Shown in pieces: positions 16,777 to 25,667 of a DNA stretch of 41,996 nt. Every line of letters begins with the position of its first letter. Position 1 is the stretch's first letter. Below the pieces are notes generated by a model, which was given only the letters and a program-made list of their open reading frames with translations, did not search any database and was not told where the DNA came from. The stretch spans positions 1 to 41,996 of the forward strand of contig CAVEFC010000010.1 in NCBI GenBank assembly GCA_963614875.1, in the 5' to 3' direction. A program made the translations under genes and the position numbers. The DNA comes from CAG-841 sp963614875 (GTDB lineage Bacteria; Bacillota; Clostridia; Oscillospirales; CAG-272).

Positions 16777-17784
16777 ATGAGCGAAACCAAAATCCCCGCG
16801 GGATATAAATCCGTGCTGGGAATATACCAAACACAGACCGCAATAGGAATGATACATCAGATATTTGAAGAAAAGTTGGGCAAGGCGCTCAATCTGCGCA
16901 GAGTATCTGCGCCGCTGTTCGTAGAGCCTCAGTCGGGACTCAACGACGACCTCAACGGCGTGGAGCGTCCCGTCGTTTTCGATATAAAGGAAACCGGCAC
17001 AACCGCGGCGGTCGTCCACTCGCTCGCAAAGTGGAAAAGAATGGCTCTTTCGGATTACGGCTTCGGTGTCGGAGAGGGCATCTATACCGATATGAACGCA
17101 ATCCGTCGCGACGAGGATATGGACAACCTCCATTCGATATACGTTGACCAGTGGGATTGGGAAAAGGTCATCGACGAAAAGGACAGAACCACCGAATATC
17201 TAAAAAACACGGTAAAGGCGATAGTCGGCGCGATATGCGACACGCAGGACGAGCTTTGCCGCGCTTTTCCCGAGCTTCCGTGCAGTCTTTTGCGCGAGGT
17301 TTCGTTTGTCACCTCTCAGGAGCTTGAGGATATGTATCCCGCGCTCACGTCAAAGGAGCGCGAAAACGCCTATGTAAAAGAGCATCGCACAACGTTTATA
17401 ATGCAGATCGGCGGAAAGCTGAAATCGGGCAAAAAGCACGACGGCAGAGCGCCCGACTATGACGATTGGTCGCTGAACGGCGATATAATGTTCTATAACG
17501 ATACGCTCGGATGCGCCTTTGAAATTTCGTCTATGGGAATCCGCGTAAGTCCCGAATCGCTCGACCGTCAGCTCACGGAGGCGGGCGCAGACGAAAGAAG
17601 AAAGCTCCCGTTCCACAAGCTGCTGCTCGAAGGCAGACTTCCCTACACGATAGGCGGCGGAATAGGACAGTCGCGCCTTTCAATGCTTCTGCTCGGAAAG
17701 GCTCACATAGGAGAGGTTCAGTCGTCCGTGTGGGACGCGAAAACAAAAGAGGAATGTGCATCCGCCGGAATAAAGCTTCTTTAA
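16777..17784 (+). CDS. asnA: Aspartate-ammonia ligase (asparagine synthetase A)
   Basis: The 335-residue protein is close to AsnA in length and pattern. LRRVSAPLFVEPQSGLNDDLNGVERPV appears near the N-terminus (split here as RRVSAPLF and NDDLNGVERPV), then VHSLAKWKR, IYTDMNAIRRDED and the C-terminal IGGGIGQSRLSMLLL, which is the class II synthetase-like ATP-binding motif. The enzyme makes asparagine from aspartate, ammonia and ATP, giving AMP. AAGGAGG precedes the ATG. It has its own promoter and terminator. Confidence 0.95.
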   Translation: MSETKIPAGYKSVLGIYQTQTAIGMIHQIFEEKLGKALNLRRVSAPLFVEPQSGLNDDLNGVERPVVFDIKETGTTAAVVHSLAKWKRMALSDYGFGVGEGIYTDMNAIRRDEDMDNLHSIYVDQWDWEKVIDEKDRTTEYLKNTVKAIVGAICDTQDELCRAFPELPCSLLREVSFVTSQELEDMYPALTSKERENAYVKEHRTTFIMQIGGKLKSGKKHDGRAPDYDDWSLNGDIMFYNDTLGCAFEISSMGIRVSPESLDRQLTEAGADERRKLPFHKLLLEGRLPYTIGGGIGQSRLSMLLLGKAHIGEVQSSVWDAKTKEECASAGIKLL

Positions 17785-17827
17785 TTATTCAACTGTCATC
17801 GGCATATTTAATTTTATACAAAAATAT

Positions 17828-17857
17828 AAAACTGCGGCAACCGCCGCAGTTTTTTGT
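17828..17857. terminator. Bidirectional terminator between asnA and the GH-like gene
   Basis: AAACTGCGGC (17829-17838) pairs with GCCGCAGTTT (17843-17852), with an AT-rich tail on both sides. Confidence 0.88.
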
Positions 17858-17860
17858 TTT

Positions 17861-19372
17861 TTATTTCACATCGATTTCAATCCAGTGAAGTCTTATGCCC
17901 GCGCCCGAAGAGGAAAATTCGGCAACCGTAACAAAGGGTATGTTCCCGTCGTTTTCGATACGATACGCAAAATACCGCATATCGTCATATGCGTTTTCAG
18001 GAGCGCCGACATTGCCGAGAAATTCGCATTTTCGTGTGTTTGCGTAAACCGTAAGAGCGTCGCCCGAAAAATCATCTCCGCACTCGATTCCTATTACAAG
18101 CGTCACGCTTTTTCCTTTGGGAATTTCCCCCGTCGGAATTCTCACTGCGGAAAATCCGCCCGAAACCGAAAGCGGAAGCGGTCTGCGCGCGGAAAATCCC
18201 ACTGCGCTTACGTCGTTGTAAGTTAAAATATGTCTGCGCGCGGACGACATCTGTTTTTCTTCGTCGCCTATCGTGCATAAAAAGCTTCCGTAATTTTCCG
18301 CGGCAAAAAGAGGCTTTGTCTTTACGTCCTCCGGATCTATGTTGTCCATATAGTTGAAAAGATAAATATCGTCCGCGCCGAGCGAGGTGTACGCGCACGC
18401 CATTCCGAGCGCACTCTCCGCCGTGACGAAAAGATATTTTCTTCCCCTGCGGTTGTATGCGTCGAGCAGAACGTCAAGCCCCGCGGCAAGACGGATATTT
18501 TTCCCCGACACAAGTCCCTTCCAGAAATCTATCGGCATATCCGAATCCGACGACGACCAGCGCGGCGACACGGTGATAAGGTCAAAGCATCCTTTGTTTA
18601 TCAGCCCGACAGCGTCAAAGCCGAGCCTGAGCGCCTTTTCGGGTGAATCGGGAAAACGTATTCCAATGCTTATTTTGTGTCCGCGCTCGTTTTCCTTTTC
18701 GCGAACAAGTCTCACGGCGTTTTCAATAAATTCCGTCATTATTGCCGTGCCGGCATATTCTCTGCCCGCTCCAAAGCAGTATATTTCGCGCATAAAATCA
18801 AGCTCTATGCCGTCGGCATCGAAAGCGTCGAGCGCCTCGGCTATCACGGCAAGATAATATTCCCTTACCTGCGGAAAAGTATAGTCGAGCGCGTATTCGT
18901 AGTAGCCCGAGGGCGTGCGGTATCCCGCGCGTCTGTATTCGGGGTGAGAAGCGGAAAAACCGCTCGGCAAAAAAGCGTCGGCATCGCCCGCGTTATGAAT
19001 ATCGTTCATTCTTACCGATATCCACGGCTTTATTTTGTTTTCGCGCAGACGCTTTATCCATATGCCGTGAATGTCAAGCCCCTTTTCAAGCGTTTCGCAA
19101 AGCAGGCGCGAGCTTTTTATTATCGGATCGTTTTCCCTGCCGCAAAGCTTTCCGCTCTTTTCCCACGCTCTGTATTTGTCGCACACGGATTCAAGCCTTT
19201 TCGTTTTGAAATGCGGAAGGCTTGCATTTACGCATACAAGAAAATCGGTTATGTTCGTTTTTGCGTAGCCGTCTATAAAATCGGTCAGATCCTTTTCTGA
19301 AAGCTCGGTTATTCCCGCCTGAGCCCTTGAATATACAAAATGGTTTGGATCCTCGTTGAAGATAACGCCCAT
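17861..19372 (-). CDS. TIM-barrel glycoside hydrolase-like protein (GHL10-like)
   Basis: The 503-residue protein has features of an uncharacterised glycosidase-like barrel: KPWISVRMNDIHNA, FPQVREYYLAVIAEALDAF and DADGIELDFMREIY, with acidic residues at the end of a strand as in GH10/GHL10-like families. The C-terminal part (about 385-503) is predicted to be a beta-sandwich. There is no signal peptide, so it is cytoplasmic if the start is right. GAAAGGG precedes the ATG by 8 bases. It starts 23 bp after recG on the same strand and probably shares its transcript. Substrate unknown; the family call is moderate. Confidence 0.65.
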   Translation of the reverse strand: MGVIFNEDPNHFVYSRAQAGITELSEKDLTDFIDGYAKTNITDFLVCVNASLPHFKTKRLESVCDKYRAWEKSGKLCGRENDPIIKSSRLLCETLEKGLDIHGIWIKRLRENKIKPWISVRMNDIHNAGDADAFLPSGFSASHPEYRRAGYRTPSGYYEYALDYTFPQVREYYLAVIAEALDAFDADGIELDFMREIYCFGAGREYAGTAIMTEFIENAVRLVREKENERGHKISIGIRFPDSPEKALRLGFDAVGLINKGCFDLITVSPRWSSSDSDMPIDFWKGLVSGKNIRLAAGLDVLLDAYNRRGRKYLFVTAESALGMACAYTSLGADDIYLFNYMDNIDPEDVKTKPLFAAENYGSFLCTIGDEEKQMSSARRHILTYNDVSAVGFSARRPLPLSVSGGFSAVRIPTGEIPKGKSVTLVIGIECGDDFSGDALTVYANTRKCEFLGNVGAPENAYDDMRYFAYRIENDGNIPFVTVAEFSSSGAGIRLHWIEIDVK

Positions 19373-19395
19373 AATTTTTACCCTTTCAGTAAGTT

Positions 19396-21549
19396 TTACA
19401 ATGCTCCCGCGCCGGATACGCGCATCAGCTGTTTTTTCATTTCGGCATTTTCCGCAAGCGAAAGCGACGGATCCGCCGCAAGAGTGTTTTTTGCCGCGTC
19501 GAAAGCGTCGTAAAGAAGCTTGCTGTCGCCGAGCGAGCCGAATTTCATTTCCACGCCGCCCGACTGACGTATTCTTCCGCCTGCCTGAGCAATAAAATCG
19601 CCCGGTCCGCGAAGCTCAAGATCCTTTTCCGCAATTTTGTACCCGTCCTGAGTCGAGCACATCACAGCAAGTCTTGCCTTTGATTTTTCGCTTTTCGAGT
19701 CGGAAACGAGTATGCAGTACGATTTTCTCTGTCCTCTGCCGACGCGCCCCCTGAGCTGATGAAGCTGGGAAAGCCCGAAAAATTCCGCGTTTTCAACTAT
19801 CATAAGCGAAGCGTTCGGAACGTTCACGCCGACCTCTATAACCGTTGTGGAAACAAGGATGTCTATCTTTCCGTCGGCAAAATCGGCCATTGTTTTTTCC
19901 TTCTGCGCGCTTTTCATTTTTCCGTGAATAAACGCCACGCGAAGATCGGGAAATTCCTTTTCGGAAAGCTGCTTTGCGTAATCCACGGCGGTTTTCAGCT
20001 TTATGCCGTCGCGCTCGCCGTCAATTGTCATAAGGTCGGAAACCGATATCTTTTCGCCGCTTTCGCCGACAAGCGTTTCCTGCTCCTCAACCGCGGGACA
20101 GACGATATAAACCTGTCCGCCCTCCTTTACCGTCTTCCGTATAAATCCGTTCAGACGCTCGCGATAGCTTTCGTCAACGGCAAAGGTGCCTATTTTCTGT
20201 CTGCCCGGCGGAAGCTCATCGACGGCGGAAATATCAAGTCCGCCGAAAAGCACAAGCGCAAGCGTTCTCGGAATGGGCGTCGCGCTCATCGTAAGAATGT
20301 GACAGTCCGCGCTTTTTTTCGCAAGCCTTTCTCTCTGCGCCGCGCCGAAGCGGTGCTGCTCGTCGGTTATCGCAATTCCCGGATTTTCAAAAATCACGGT
20401 GTCCTCTATCAGCGCGTGAGTGCCGATTATAAAATCCGTTTTTCCGCCGGCAAGCTCTGCCGTTATCTTCTTTTTTTCGGAGGCGGGCGTCGCGCCGATA
20501 AGCAATCTGCAGCTGTAACCGAGCTTTTCGAAAAGCGGAGCAAGATCAAGATAATGCTGACGCGCAAGAATTTCCGTCGGAGCCATAAGCGCCGCCTGAG
20601 TGTGATTCTGCAATGCGATATACGCCGCATATGCCGCGCACACGGTTTTTCCCGAGCCGACGTCGCCCGAAACGAGCCTGTTCATCTGCATGCCGCCCGT
20701 CATATCGGCTTCGATTTCGTCTATCGTCCGCTTCTGCGCTCCCGTAAGCTCAAACGGCAGCGCCGAGAGGAATTTCTTTCTGTCAGCAGGAAGAAACTTC
20801 TTTCCGCTGCACGATTTTTCGCCTTTTCCCGCCATGCTGAGCATAAGCGCAAAGCGATACATTTCCTCAAAAGCGAGCCGCTTTTTCGCACGCTCGGTAT
20901 CTTCAACGTCGGCAGGACAGTGAATGGAATACAGCGCGTATTTTATATCGCAAAGCCCGTATTTTTTTCTTATTTCATACGGAAGGCTTTCGCCGAGCGA
21001 ATCGGGCGAGGAGGGATCGAATATCGCGTCAAGCGCCGCGCGGACGGATGACGCCATAAGCTTTTGAGTTATTCCCTCCACAAGCGGATAAACCGGCACA
21101 AGCGCACGGAGCGGAACGCTTCCGCGCTGTATTTCGACCGCGGGCGAGGTCATCGTCACAGTGCCGAGCCTGCGCTCGACCTTTCCGTAAAATCTTGCCT
21201 CCGTGCCTGTTTTAAGCGTGTCGCGCAGATACGGCTGATTGAAAAACGTTATCGTGCATCTGCCGGTTTCGTCACAGCCGAGAACCTTTGTCACCGTCAT
21301 CGAGCGGCGTATCCTCGCCGTATGAGGAGGAGAGGCAACCGTAAGCACAAGCGAGCAGACCTCGCCGTCCGTGACTTCTTTTACGGTTTTTACGTTTCCG
21401 CGAAGCTCATATCCGCGCGGAAAATGATACGCAAGATCGAGCGCGGTGTAAATTCCGGCGCGCGCAAGCGATTCTGCACGTTTTTCTCCTACGCCGTAAA
21501 GCTTGGTCACGGGCGTTTTTGTACCGAGCAAAAGCGAATTACTTCTCAA
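19396..21549 (-). CDS. recG: ATP-dependent DNA helicase RecG
   Basis: The 717-residue protein has an N-terminal wedge/OB domain (about 1-190), then helicase motifs: GDVGSGKTVCAAY (Walker A), MAPTEILARQHY, DEQHRFGAAQRERL (DEQH box), SATPIPRTLALVLFGGLD and HQLRGRVGRG (motif VI). RecG reverses stalled forks and branch-migrates Holliday junctions. Start is TTG at 21549 with AAGGAGAG just upstream. It is divergent from hisS. The GH-like gene follows within 23 bp. Confidence 0.96.
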   Translation of the reverse strand: MRSNSLLLGTKTPVTKLYGVGEKRAESLARAGIYTALDLAYHFPRGYELRGNVKTVKEVTDGEVCSLVLTVASPPHTARIRRSMTVTKVLGCDETGRCTITFFNQPYLRDTLKTGTEARFYGKVERRLGTVTMTSPAVEIQRGSVPLRALVPVYPLVEGITQKLMASSVRAALDAIFDPSSPDSLGESLPYEIRKKYGLCDIKYALYSIHCPADVEDTERAKKRLAFEEMYRFALMLSMAGKGEKSCSGKKFLPADRKKFLSALPFELTGAQKRTIDEIEADMTGGMQMNRLVSGDVGSGKTVCAAYAAYIALQNHTQAALMAPTEILARQHYLDLAPLFEKLGYSCRLLIGATPASEKKKITAELAGGKTDFIIGTHALIEDTVIFENPGIAITDEQHRFGAAQRERLAKKSADCHILTMSATPIPRTLALVLFGGLDISAVDELPPGRQKIGTFAVDESYRERLNGFIRKTVKEGGQVYIVCPAVEEQETLVGESGEKISVSDLMTIDGERDGIKLKTAVDYAKQLSEKEFPDLRVAFIHGKMKSAQKEKTMADFADGKIDILVSTTVIEVGVNVPNASLMIVENAEFFGLSQLHQLRGRVGRGQRKSYCILVSDSKSEKSKARLAVMCSTQDGYKIAEKDLELRGPGDFIAQAGGRIRQSGGVEMKFGSLGDSKLLYDAFDAAKNTLAADPSLSLAENAEMKKQLMRVSGAGAL

Positions 21550-21582
21550 AACTGCGCTCTCCTTTTCGTTTTTTACAGAAAA

Positions 21583-21611
21583 ATTATATCATACGGCTTA
21601 TTTTTAGTCAA
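21583..21611 (-). promoter_or_regulatory. Promoter of recG
   Basis: Minus strand TTGACT (21611-21606), a 17 bp spacer ending in TGA, and a perfect TATAAT (21588-21583). Confidence 0.88.
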
Positions 21612-21628
21612 TAATGGCCGCGAAAATA

Positions 21629-21657
21629 TTGAAAATTAAAAAAATGTATGATAGAAT
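21629..21657 (+). promoter_or_regulatory. Promoter of the hisS-aspS-RNHCP operon
   Basis: TTGAAA (21629-21634), a 17 bp spacer ending in TGA, and TAGAAT (21652-21657). No T-box leader is seen in the roughly 30 base untranslated region. Confidence 0.8.
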
Positions 21658-21690
21658 ATCTTATTATAACAACATCAAGGAGAAATCCCT

Positions 21691-23004
21691 ATGGAAAATA
21701 AGGTCACCCCGAGAATACTTCAGGGCTTTGTGGAGCTGCTTCCCGCAGATCAGCTCGCCTTTGAAGATATGAAGGGCAAAATAGAAAACGTTTATAAAAG
21801 ATTCGGCTTTGTGCCGCTCGATACGCCGACACTCGAATATTCGGAGGTGCTTCTGGCAAAGGCGGGAGGCGAAACCGAAAAGCAGATATACCGTTTCAAT
21901 CATCACGATACGGATGTATCGCTCCGCTTCGATCTTACCGTGCCGCTCGCAAGATATGTGGCTCAGCACTTCCCCGATCTTTCGTTCCCCTTCAAAAGAT
22001 ATCAGATTTCAAAATCGTTCAGGGGCGAGCGTCCGCAGAAAGGCAGATTCCGCGAATTCTATCAGTGCGATATAGACGTTATCGGCTCGGACAGCCTTGA
22101 CCTCTGCTACGATGCGGAAATGACTGCCGCCATAAATACCGTTTTCACGGAATTCGGTATAGGCGATTTTGTCATCCGCATAAACAACCGAAAAATTCTG
22201 ACGGGCTTTTTCGGCTCGCTCGGACTCGGCGACATAACCTCCGACGTTATGCGCACGATAGACAAAATGCCCAAAATAGGCGCGGAAAAGACGCAGGAAG
22301 AGCTTAAAAAGCTCGGCGTAAGCGACAAAGCGCTCGAAAAGATAAACGAATTCACGTCGATAAAAGGCACAAACGCCGAAAAGCTTTCATCGCTCCGCGC
22401 GCTGTGCGCGGACGAAACGTTTATCCTCGGCGCAGACGAGCTTGAAAAGGTCATATCGCTTGCCTCCGCCCTCGGCGTTCCGGAAAAAAATCTTGAAATC
22501 GACCTTTCGATCGTGCGCGGACTCGACTATTACACCGGTACCGTTTACGAAACGTTTATCGTCGGTCACGAGAATTTCGGCTCCGTCTGCTCCGGCGGCA
22601 GATATGACGATCTTGCGGGCTTTTACACGGACAAAAAGCTTCCCGGCGTGGGTGCTTCGATCGGCCTTTCAAGACTTTTCGCCCAGCTCCGCGAAAACGG
22701 GATGATAGAGCCGACAAAGCGCACGACGGCAGAGGTGCTTGTGCTTCCCACAGGCAGCGACCGCTTTGCTTACACCGCAAAAACAGCCGAGGCTCTTCGC
22801 GCGGCGGGCATAGCAACCGACGTCTGCTGGTCAGACCGTTCGCTGAAAGCGAAATTCAAATACGCCGACAAGGCAGGCGTAAAATATGTTGCGGTCATAG
22901 GCGACAGCGAGGAAGCCGAAGGCAAAATATCGCTTCGCAGAATGGACGGCGGAGATCAGCTTTCCGTAACGACCGCGCAGGCAATAGAATTACTGAAAAA
23001 ATAA
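21691..23004 (+). CDS. hisS: Histidine-tRNA ligase
   Basis: The 437-residue class II synthetase has LRFDLTVPLARYV, SFRGERPQKGRFREFYQCD (motif 2, with the ATP-binding Arg), IVRGLDYYTGTVYE (the histidine-specific motif) and GVGASIGLSRL (motif 3). The C-terminal anticodon domain spans about 340-437. It charges tRNA-His. AAGGAG lies 8 bases before the ATG. It is first in an operon with aspS (24 bp gap), a common pairing in Firmicutes. Confidence 0.97.
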   Translation: MENKVTPRILQGFVELLPADQLAFEDMKGKIENVYKRFGFVPLDTPTLEYSEVLLAKAGGETEKQIYRFNHHDTDVSLRFDLTVPLARYVAQHFPDLSFPFKRYQISKSFRGERPQKGRFREFYQCDIDVIGSDSLDLCYDAEMTAAINTVFTEFGIGDFVIRINNRKILTGFFGSLGLGDITSDVMRTIDKMPKIGAEKTQEELKKLGVSDKALEKINEFTSIKGTNAEKLSSLRALCADETFILGADELEKVISLASALGVPEKNLEIDLSIVRGLDYYTGTVYETFIVGHENFGSVCSGGRYDDLAGFYTDKKLPGVGASIGLSRLFAQLRENGMIEPTKRTTAEVLVLPTGSDRFAYTAKTAEALRAAGIATDVCWSDRSLKAKFKYADKAGVKYVAVIGDSEEAEGKISLRRMDGGDQLSVTTAQAIELLKK

Positions 23005-23028
23005 ACCTTACCGAAAGGACAAAATAAA

Positions 23029-24819
23029 ATGGCTGAACTTTTACAAAAACAGGACAGAAGAACAAAATACTGCGGACAGTTCACAAAGGACGATATCGGC
23101 AAAAGAGTGTGTGCGCTCGGCTGGGTGGTGAGAGTACGTGACCTCGGAGCGCTCATTTTCATCGACCTCCGCGACAGAACGGGCATTATTCAGCTCGCTT
23201 TCGACGGCGACACCGACAAAGCCGTATTCGACAAAGCGTTCAAAACGCGCTCGGAATTTGTCGTTGCCGCTCACGGCGTTGTCCGCGCAAGAGGCGAAGG
23301 CGCGATAAACAAAAATATGCCCACGGGCGAAATCGAAATCGCCGTGGACGATTACCGTATTCTTTCCGCCGCGCAGACGACACCGTTTGAAATCCTCGAC
23401 GATTCAAACGTCCGCGATGAGCTTGCCTTGAAATACAGATATCTCGACCTGCGCCGCACTCCTCTGCAGAAAAATATAATGATGCGTCACGAGATAGCTC
23501 TTGCCGCGCGCGAATATTTTTACAAAAACGGATTTATCGAAATAGAAACCCCGATGATGATAAAGCCCACTCCCGAGGGCGCGCGCGATTACGTCGTTCC
23601 TTCAAGAATTCATCACGGTCATTTCTACGCGCTTCCCCAGAGTCCGCAGATTTACAAGCAGCTGCTTATGCTTTCCGGCTTTGACCGCTACATTCAGCTT
23701 GCGCGTTGCTTCCGCGACGAAGACCTCCGCGCCGACCGTCAGCCCGAATTTACGCAGATAGACCTTGAAATGTCGTTTGTCGATCAGTCCGACATAATGG
23801 ATATGATAGAAGGCTTTATCGTTTACCTTTTCAAAAAGGTGCTTGATAAAGACATAAAAACGCCCATGCTTCGCCTGACATACAGCGAAGCCATGACGCG
23901 CTACGGCTCCGACAAGCCCGACACACGCTACGGTATGGAAATTCAGGATATTTCATCTCTTGTAAAGGACAGCGGCTTTTCGGTATTTTCATCTGCCGTA
24001 CAGAGCGGCAGCTCGGTTCGCGCAATAGTTGCCGAGGGCGGCGCCGACGTTCTTTCGAGAAAAGAGATTGACAAGCTCACAGAGCACGCAAAGGGTATCG
24101 GCGCAAAGGGACTTGCGTATATCCGCTGGGTTGACGACGCACCCTCCTGCTCGTTTGCAAAATTTATGGCGGATGGCGAGCTTGAAGGCATTATTTCCGC
24201 GCTCGGTATGAAAAAGGGCGACGTTGCGCTTATCGTAGCCGACAAGGACAAGGTAACGCTTCCCACTCTCGGCGCGCTCCGCACGATAGTCGCAAAGAAG
24301 CTCGGCATAATTCCCGAAGGCAAATTCAACTTCCTGTGGATAACGGAATTCCCGTTCTTCGAATGGGACGACGAAAGCGGAACATGGCTTGCAATGCATC
24401 ATCCCTTCACAATGCCGCTTGACGAATGTCTGCCCTATATAGACAGCGATCCCGCCTCCGTCAGAGCAAAGGCATACGACCTTGTTCTCAACGGCACGGA
24501 GCTTCTCTCCGGTTCAATAAGAATCACCGACTTCGAGCTTCAGCAGAAGATGTTCAAATCGCTCGGACTCACTCCCGAGGAGATCGACTCCAAGTTCGGC
24601 TTCCTTGTTGACGCTTACCGCTACGGCGCTCCGCCTCACGGCGGCGCGGGAATCGGTCTTGACCGTCTTTCGATGATAATGTGCGGCGCGGACAGCCTGC
24701 GCGACGTTATCGCCTTCCCGAAGGTACAGAACGCCTCAGAGCCTATGTCCGGCGCTCCGGCTCCCGCGGAGCAGAAAGCGCTCGACGAGCTTGCGCTCGC
24801 GCTCACGGACATAGAATAA
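23029..24819 (+). CDS. aspS: Aspartate-tRNA ligase, bacterial type
   Basis: The 596-residue protein has an N-terminal OB anticodon domain (about 10-110), KYRYLDLRR, SPQIYKQLLM (aspartate binding), FRDEDLRADRQPEFTQID (motif 2), a bacterial GAD insertion (about 295-405) and GGAGIGLDRLSMIM (motif 3). The GAD domain marks the bacterial form. Whether it also charges tRNA-Asn cannot be decided; asparagine synthetase A is present nearby but no gatCAB is in the window. AAAGGA precedes the ATG. Confidence 0.97.
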   Translation: MAELLQKQDRRTKYCGQFTKDDIGKRVCALGWVVRVRDLGALIFIDLRDRTGIIQLAFDGDTDKAVFDKAFKTRSEFVVAAHGVVRARGEGAINKNMPTGEIEIAVDDYRILSAAQTTPFEILDDSNVRDELALKYRYLDLRRTPLQKNIMMRHEIALAAREYFYKNGFIEIETPMMIKPTPEGARDYVVPSRIHHGHFYALPQSPQIYKQLLMLSGFDRYIQLARCFRDEDLRADRQPEFTQIDLEMSFVDQSDIMDMIEGFIVYLFKKVLDKDIKTPMLRLTYSEAMTRYGSDKPDTRYGMEIQDISSLVKDSGFSVFSSAVQSGSSVRAIVAEGGADVLSRKEIDKLTEHAKGIGAKGLAYIRWVDDAPSCSFAKFMADGELEGIISALGMKKGDVALIVADKDKVTLPTLGALRTIVAKKLGIIPEGKFNFLWITEFPFFEWDDESGTWLAMHHPFTMPLDECLPYIDSDPASVRAKAYDLVLNGTELLSGSIRITDFELQQKMFKSLGLTPEEIDSKFGFLVDAYRYGAPPHGGAGIGLDRLSMIMCGADSLRDVIAFPKVQNASEPMSGAPAPAEQKALDELALALTDIE

Positions 24820-24823
24820 TCCG

Positions 24824-25153
24824 ATGGAAACAAAGCTTTTTGAAAAAAAAGACGAAGAATTCATATGCAAAAATTGCGGACTTCACGTTCAGCCGCTCGG
24901 CTATTCGTGCCGCAATCACTGTCCGCGCTGTCTTTGCTCGCTTCATCTTGACAATCACCCCGGCGACAGAGCAAGCGGCTGCGGCGGACTTATGATTCCG
25001 ATATCGGCTGAGCCCGACGCGAAAAAGGGATATATAATCACCCACAAATGCACCAAGTGCGGCGCGATACGTCGCAACAAAGCCGCAACGGAGGCAAAAG
25101 TCCAGCCGGACGACATATCTCTTATAATAAAGCTTACGGTTGCAAAACAATAA
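24824..25153 (+). CDS. RNHCP domain zinc-ribbon-like protein
   Basis: The 109-residue protein carries FICKNCGLHVQPLGYSCRNHCPRCLCS, split here as CKNCG, then SCRNHCPRC with the RNHCP signature, and a second pair CTKCG near residue 80. HPGDRASGCGGLM lies between. The cysteine pairs suggest zinc binding; function is unknown. The ATG is only 4 bases after the aspS stop codon and has no strong ribosome site of its own, so translation is probably coupled to aspS. The place after two tRNA synthetases hints at a role with RNA or translation, but this is context only. Confidence 0.8.
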   Translation: METKLFEKKDEEFICKNCGLHVQPLGYSCRNHCPRCLCSLHLDNHPGDRASGCGGLMIPISAEPDAKKGYIITHKCTKCGAIRRNKAATEAKVQPDDISLIIKLTVAKQ

Positions 25154-25155
25154 AC

Positions 25156-25195
25156 AAAAAAATGTGCGTTTCATTTACGAAACGCACATTTTTCA
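25156..25195. terminator. Bidirectional terminator
   Basis: ATGTGCGTTTC pairs with GAAACGCACAT (about 25162-25190), with A-run and T-run flanks. It separates the synthetase operon from the convergent abrB-like gene. Confidence 0.92.
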
Positions 25196-25215
25196 TTTCC
25201 TCCAAGAATATAATC

Positions 25216-25461
25216 TCAATATCTATCCTTGATCTTCTGAATGCAATCCTTGCAGATGAGCTTGCCGTTGAGACTTTCAACGTTATCGGCATTTCCGCAG
25301 AAAACGCACGAAGGCTCATACTTTTTGAGAATGATCTTGTCATCCTCAACGAAGATCTCCACAGAGTCACGGTTGTTGATTCCGAGATTCTTTCTGAGTT
25401 CAATGGGAAGAACGAATCTTCCGAGTTCATCGATCTTTCTTACTACGCCTGTTGACTTCAT
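25216..25461 (-). CDS. AbrB-family transition-state regulator with C-terminal zinc ribbon
   Basis: The 81-residue protein begins MKSTGVVRKIDELGRFVLPI, the AbrB/SpoVT swapped-hairpin DNA-binding domain. The C-terminus has CVFC (52-55) and CKDC (70-73), a likely zinc site in place of the usual AbrB C-terminal domain; I recall similar tails in other Clostridia. AbrB proteins repress stationary-phase genes. The start at 25461 is chosen because AAAGGAG lies 10 bases upstream; the frame to 25470 sits too close to it. It is divergent from spmA. Confidence 0.88.
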   Translation of the reverse strand: MKSTGVVRKIDELGRFVLPIELRKNLGINNRDSVEIFVEDDKIILKKYEPSCVFCGNADNVESLNGKLICKDCIQKIKDRY

Positions 25462-25487
25462 ATGTATCACACTCCTTTCATAGTGTA

Positions 25488-25516
25488 ATTATAATGTACC
25501 ATATTATGTCAAGCAA
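25488..25516 (-). promoter_or_regulatory. Promoter of the AbrB-like gene
   Basis: Minus strand TTGCTT (25516-25511), a 17 bp spacer and a perfect TATAAT (25493-25488). Confidence 0.65.
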
Positions 25517-25540
25517 GTCAATATCAAAATGAAATAAAAG

Positions 25541-25667
25541 TCGAAATTTTTTGAAAAATTTTGATTTCAGTAACAATTTAGTCTTAACAGGCGCTTTTTC
25601 GGGATTTTTTTCGACAACAATCCGGAAGAAAATCCCAAATGCGCCCATTTTTACAGGAGCTTTTCTT
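25541..25667 (+). other. Leader of spmA with two AT-rich hairpins
   Basis: AAATTTTT/AAAAATTT (around 25545-25562) and GGGATTTT (25601-25608) with AAAATCCC (25629-25636) can form stems. No clear SigA promoter is visible, which would fit a sporulation sigma factor, but I cannot identify one. Confidence 0.3.

Noticed and set aside
19759..21051. A 430-codon plus-strand frame opposite recG
   Set aside because: It is Arg/Lys rich, lacks any ribosome site, and is antisense to conserved helicase motifs.
21550..21690. A T-box leader before hisS
   Set aside because: The promoter lies about 35 bases before the start codon, leaving no room for a T-box.
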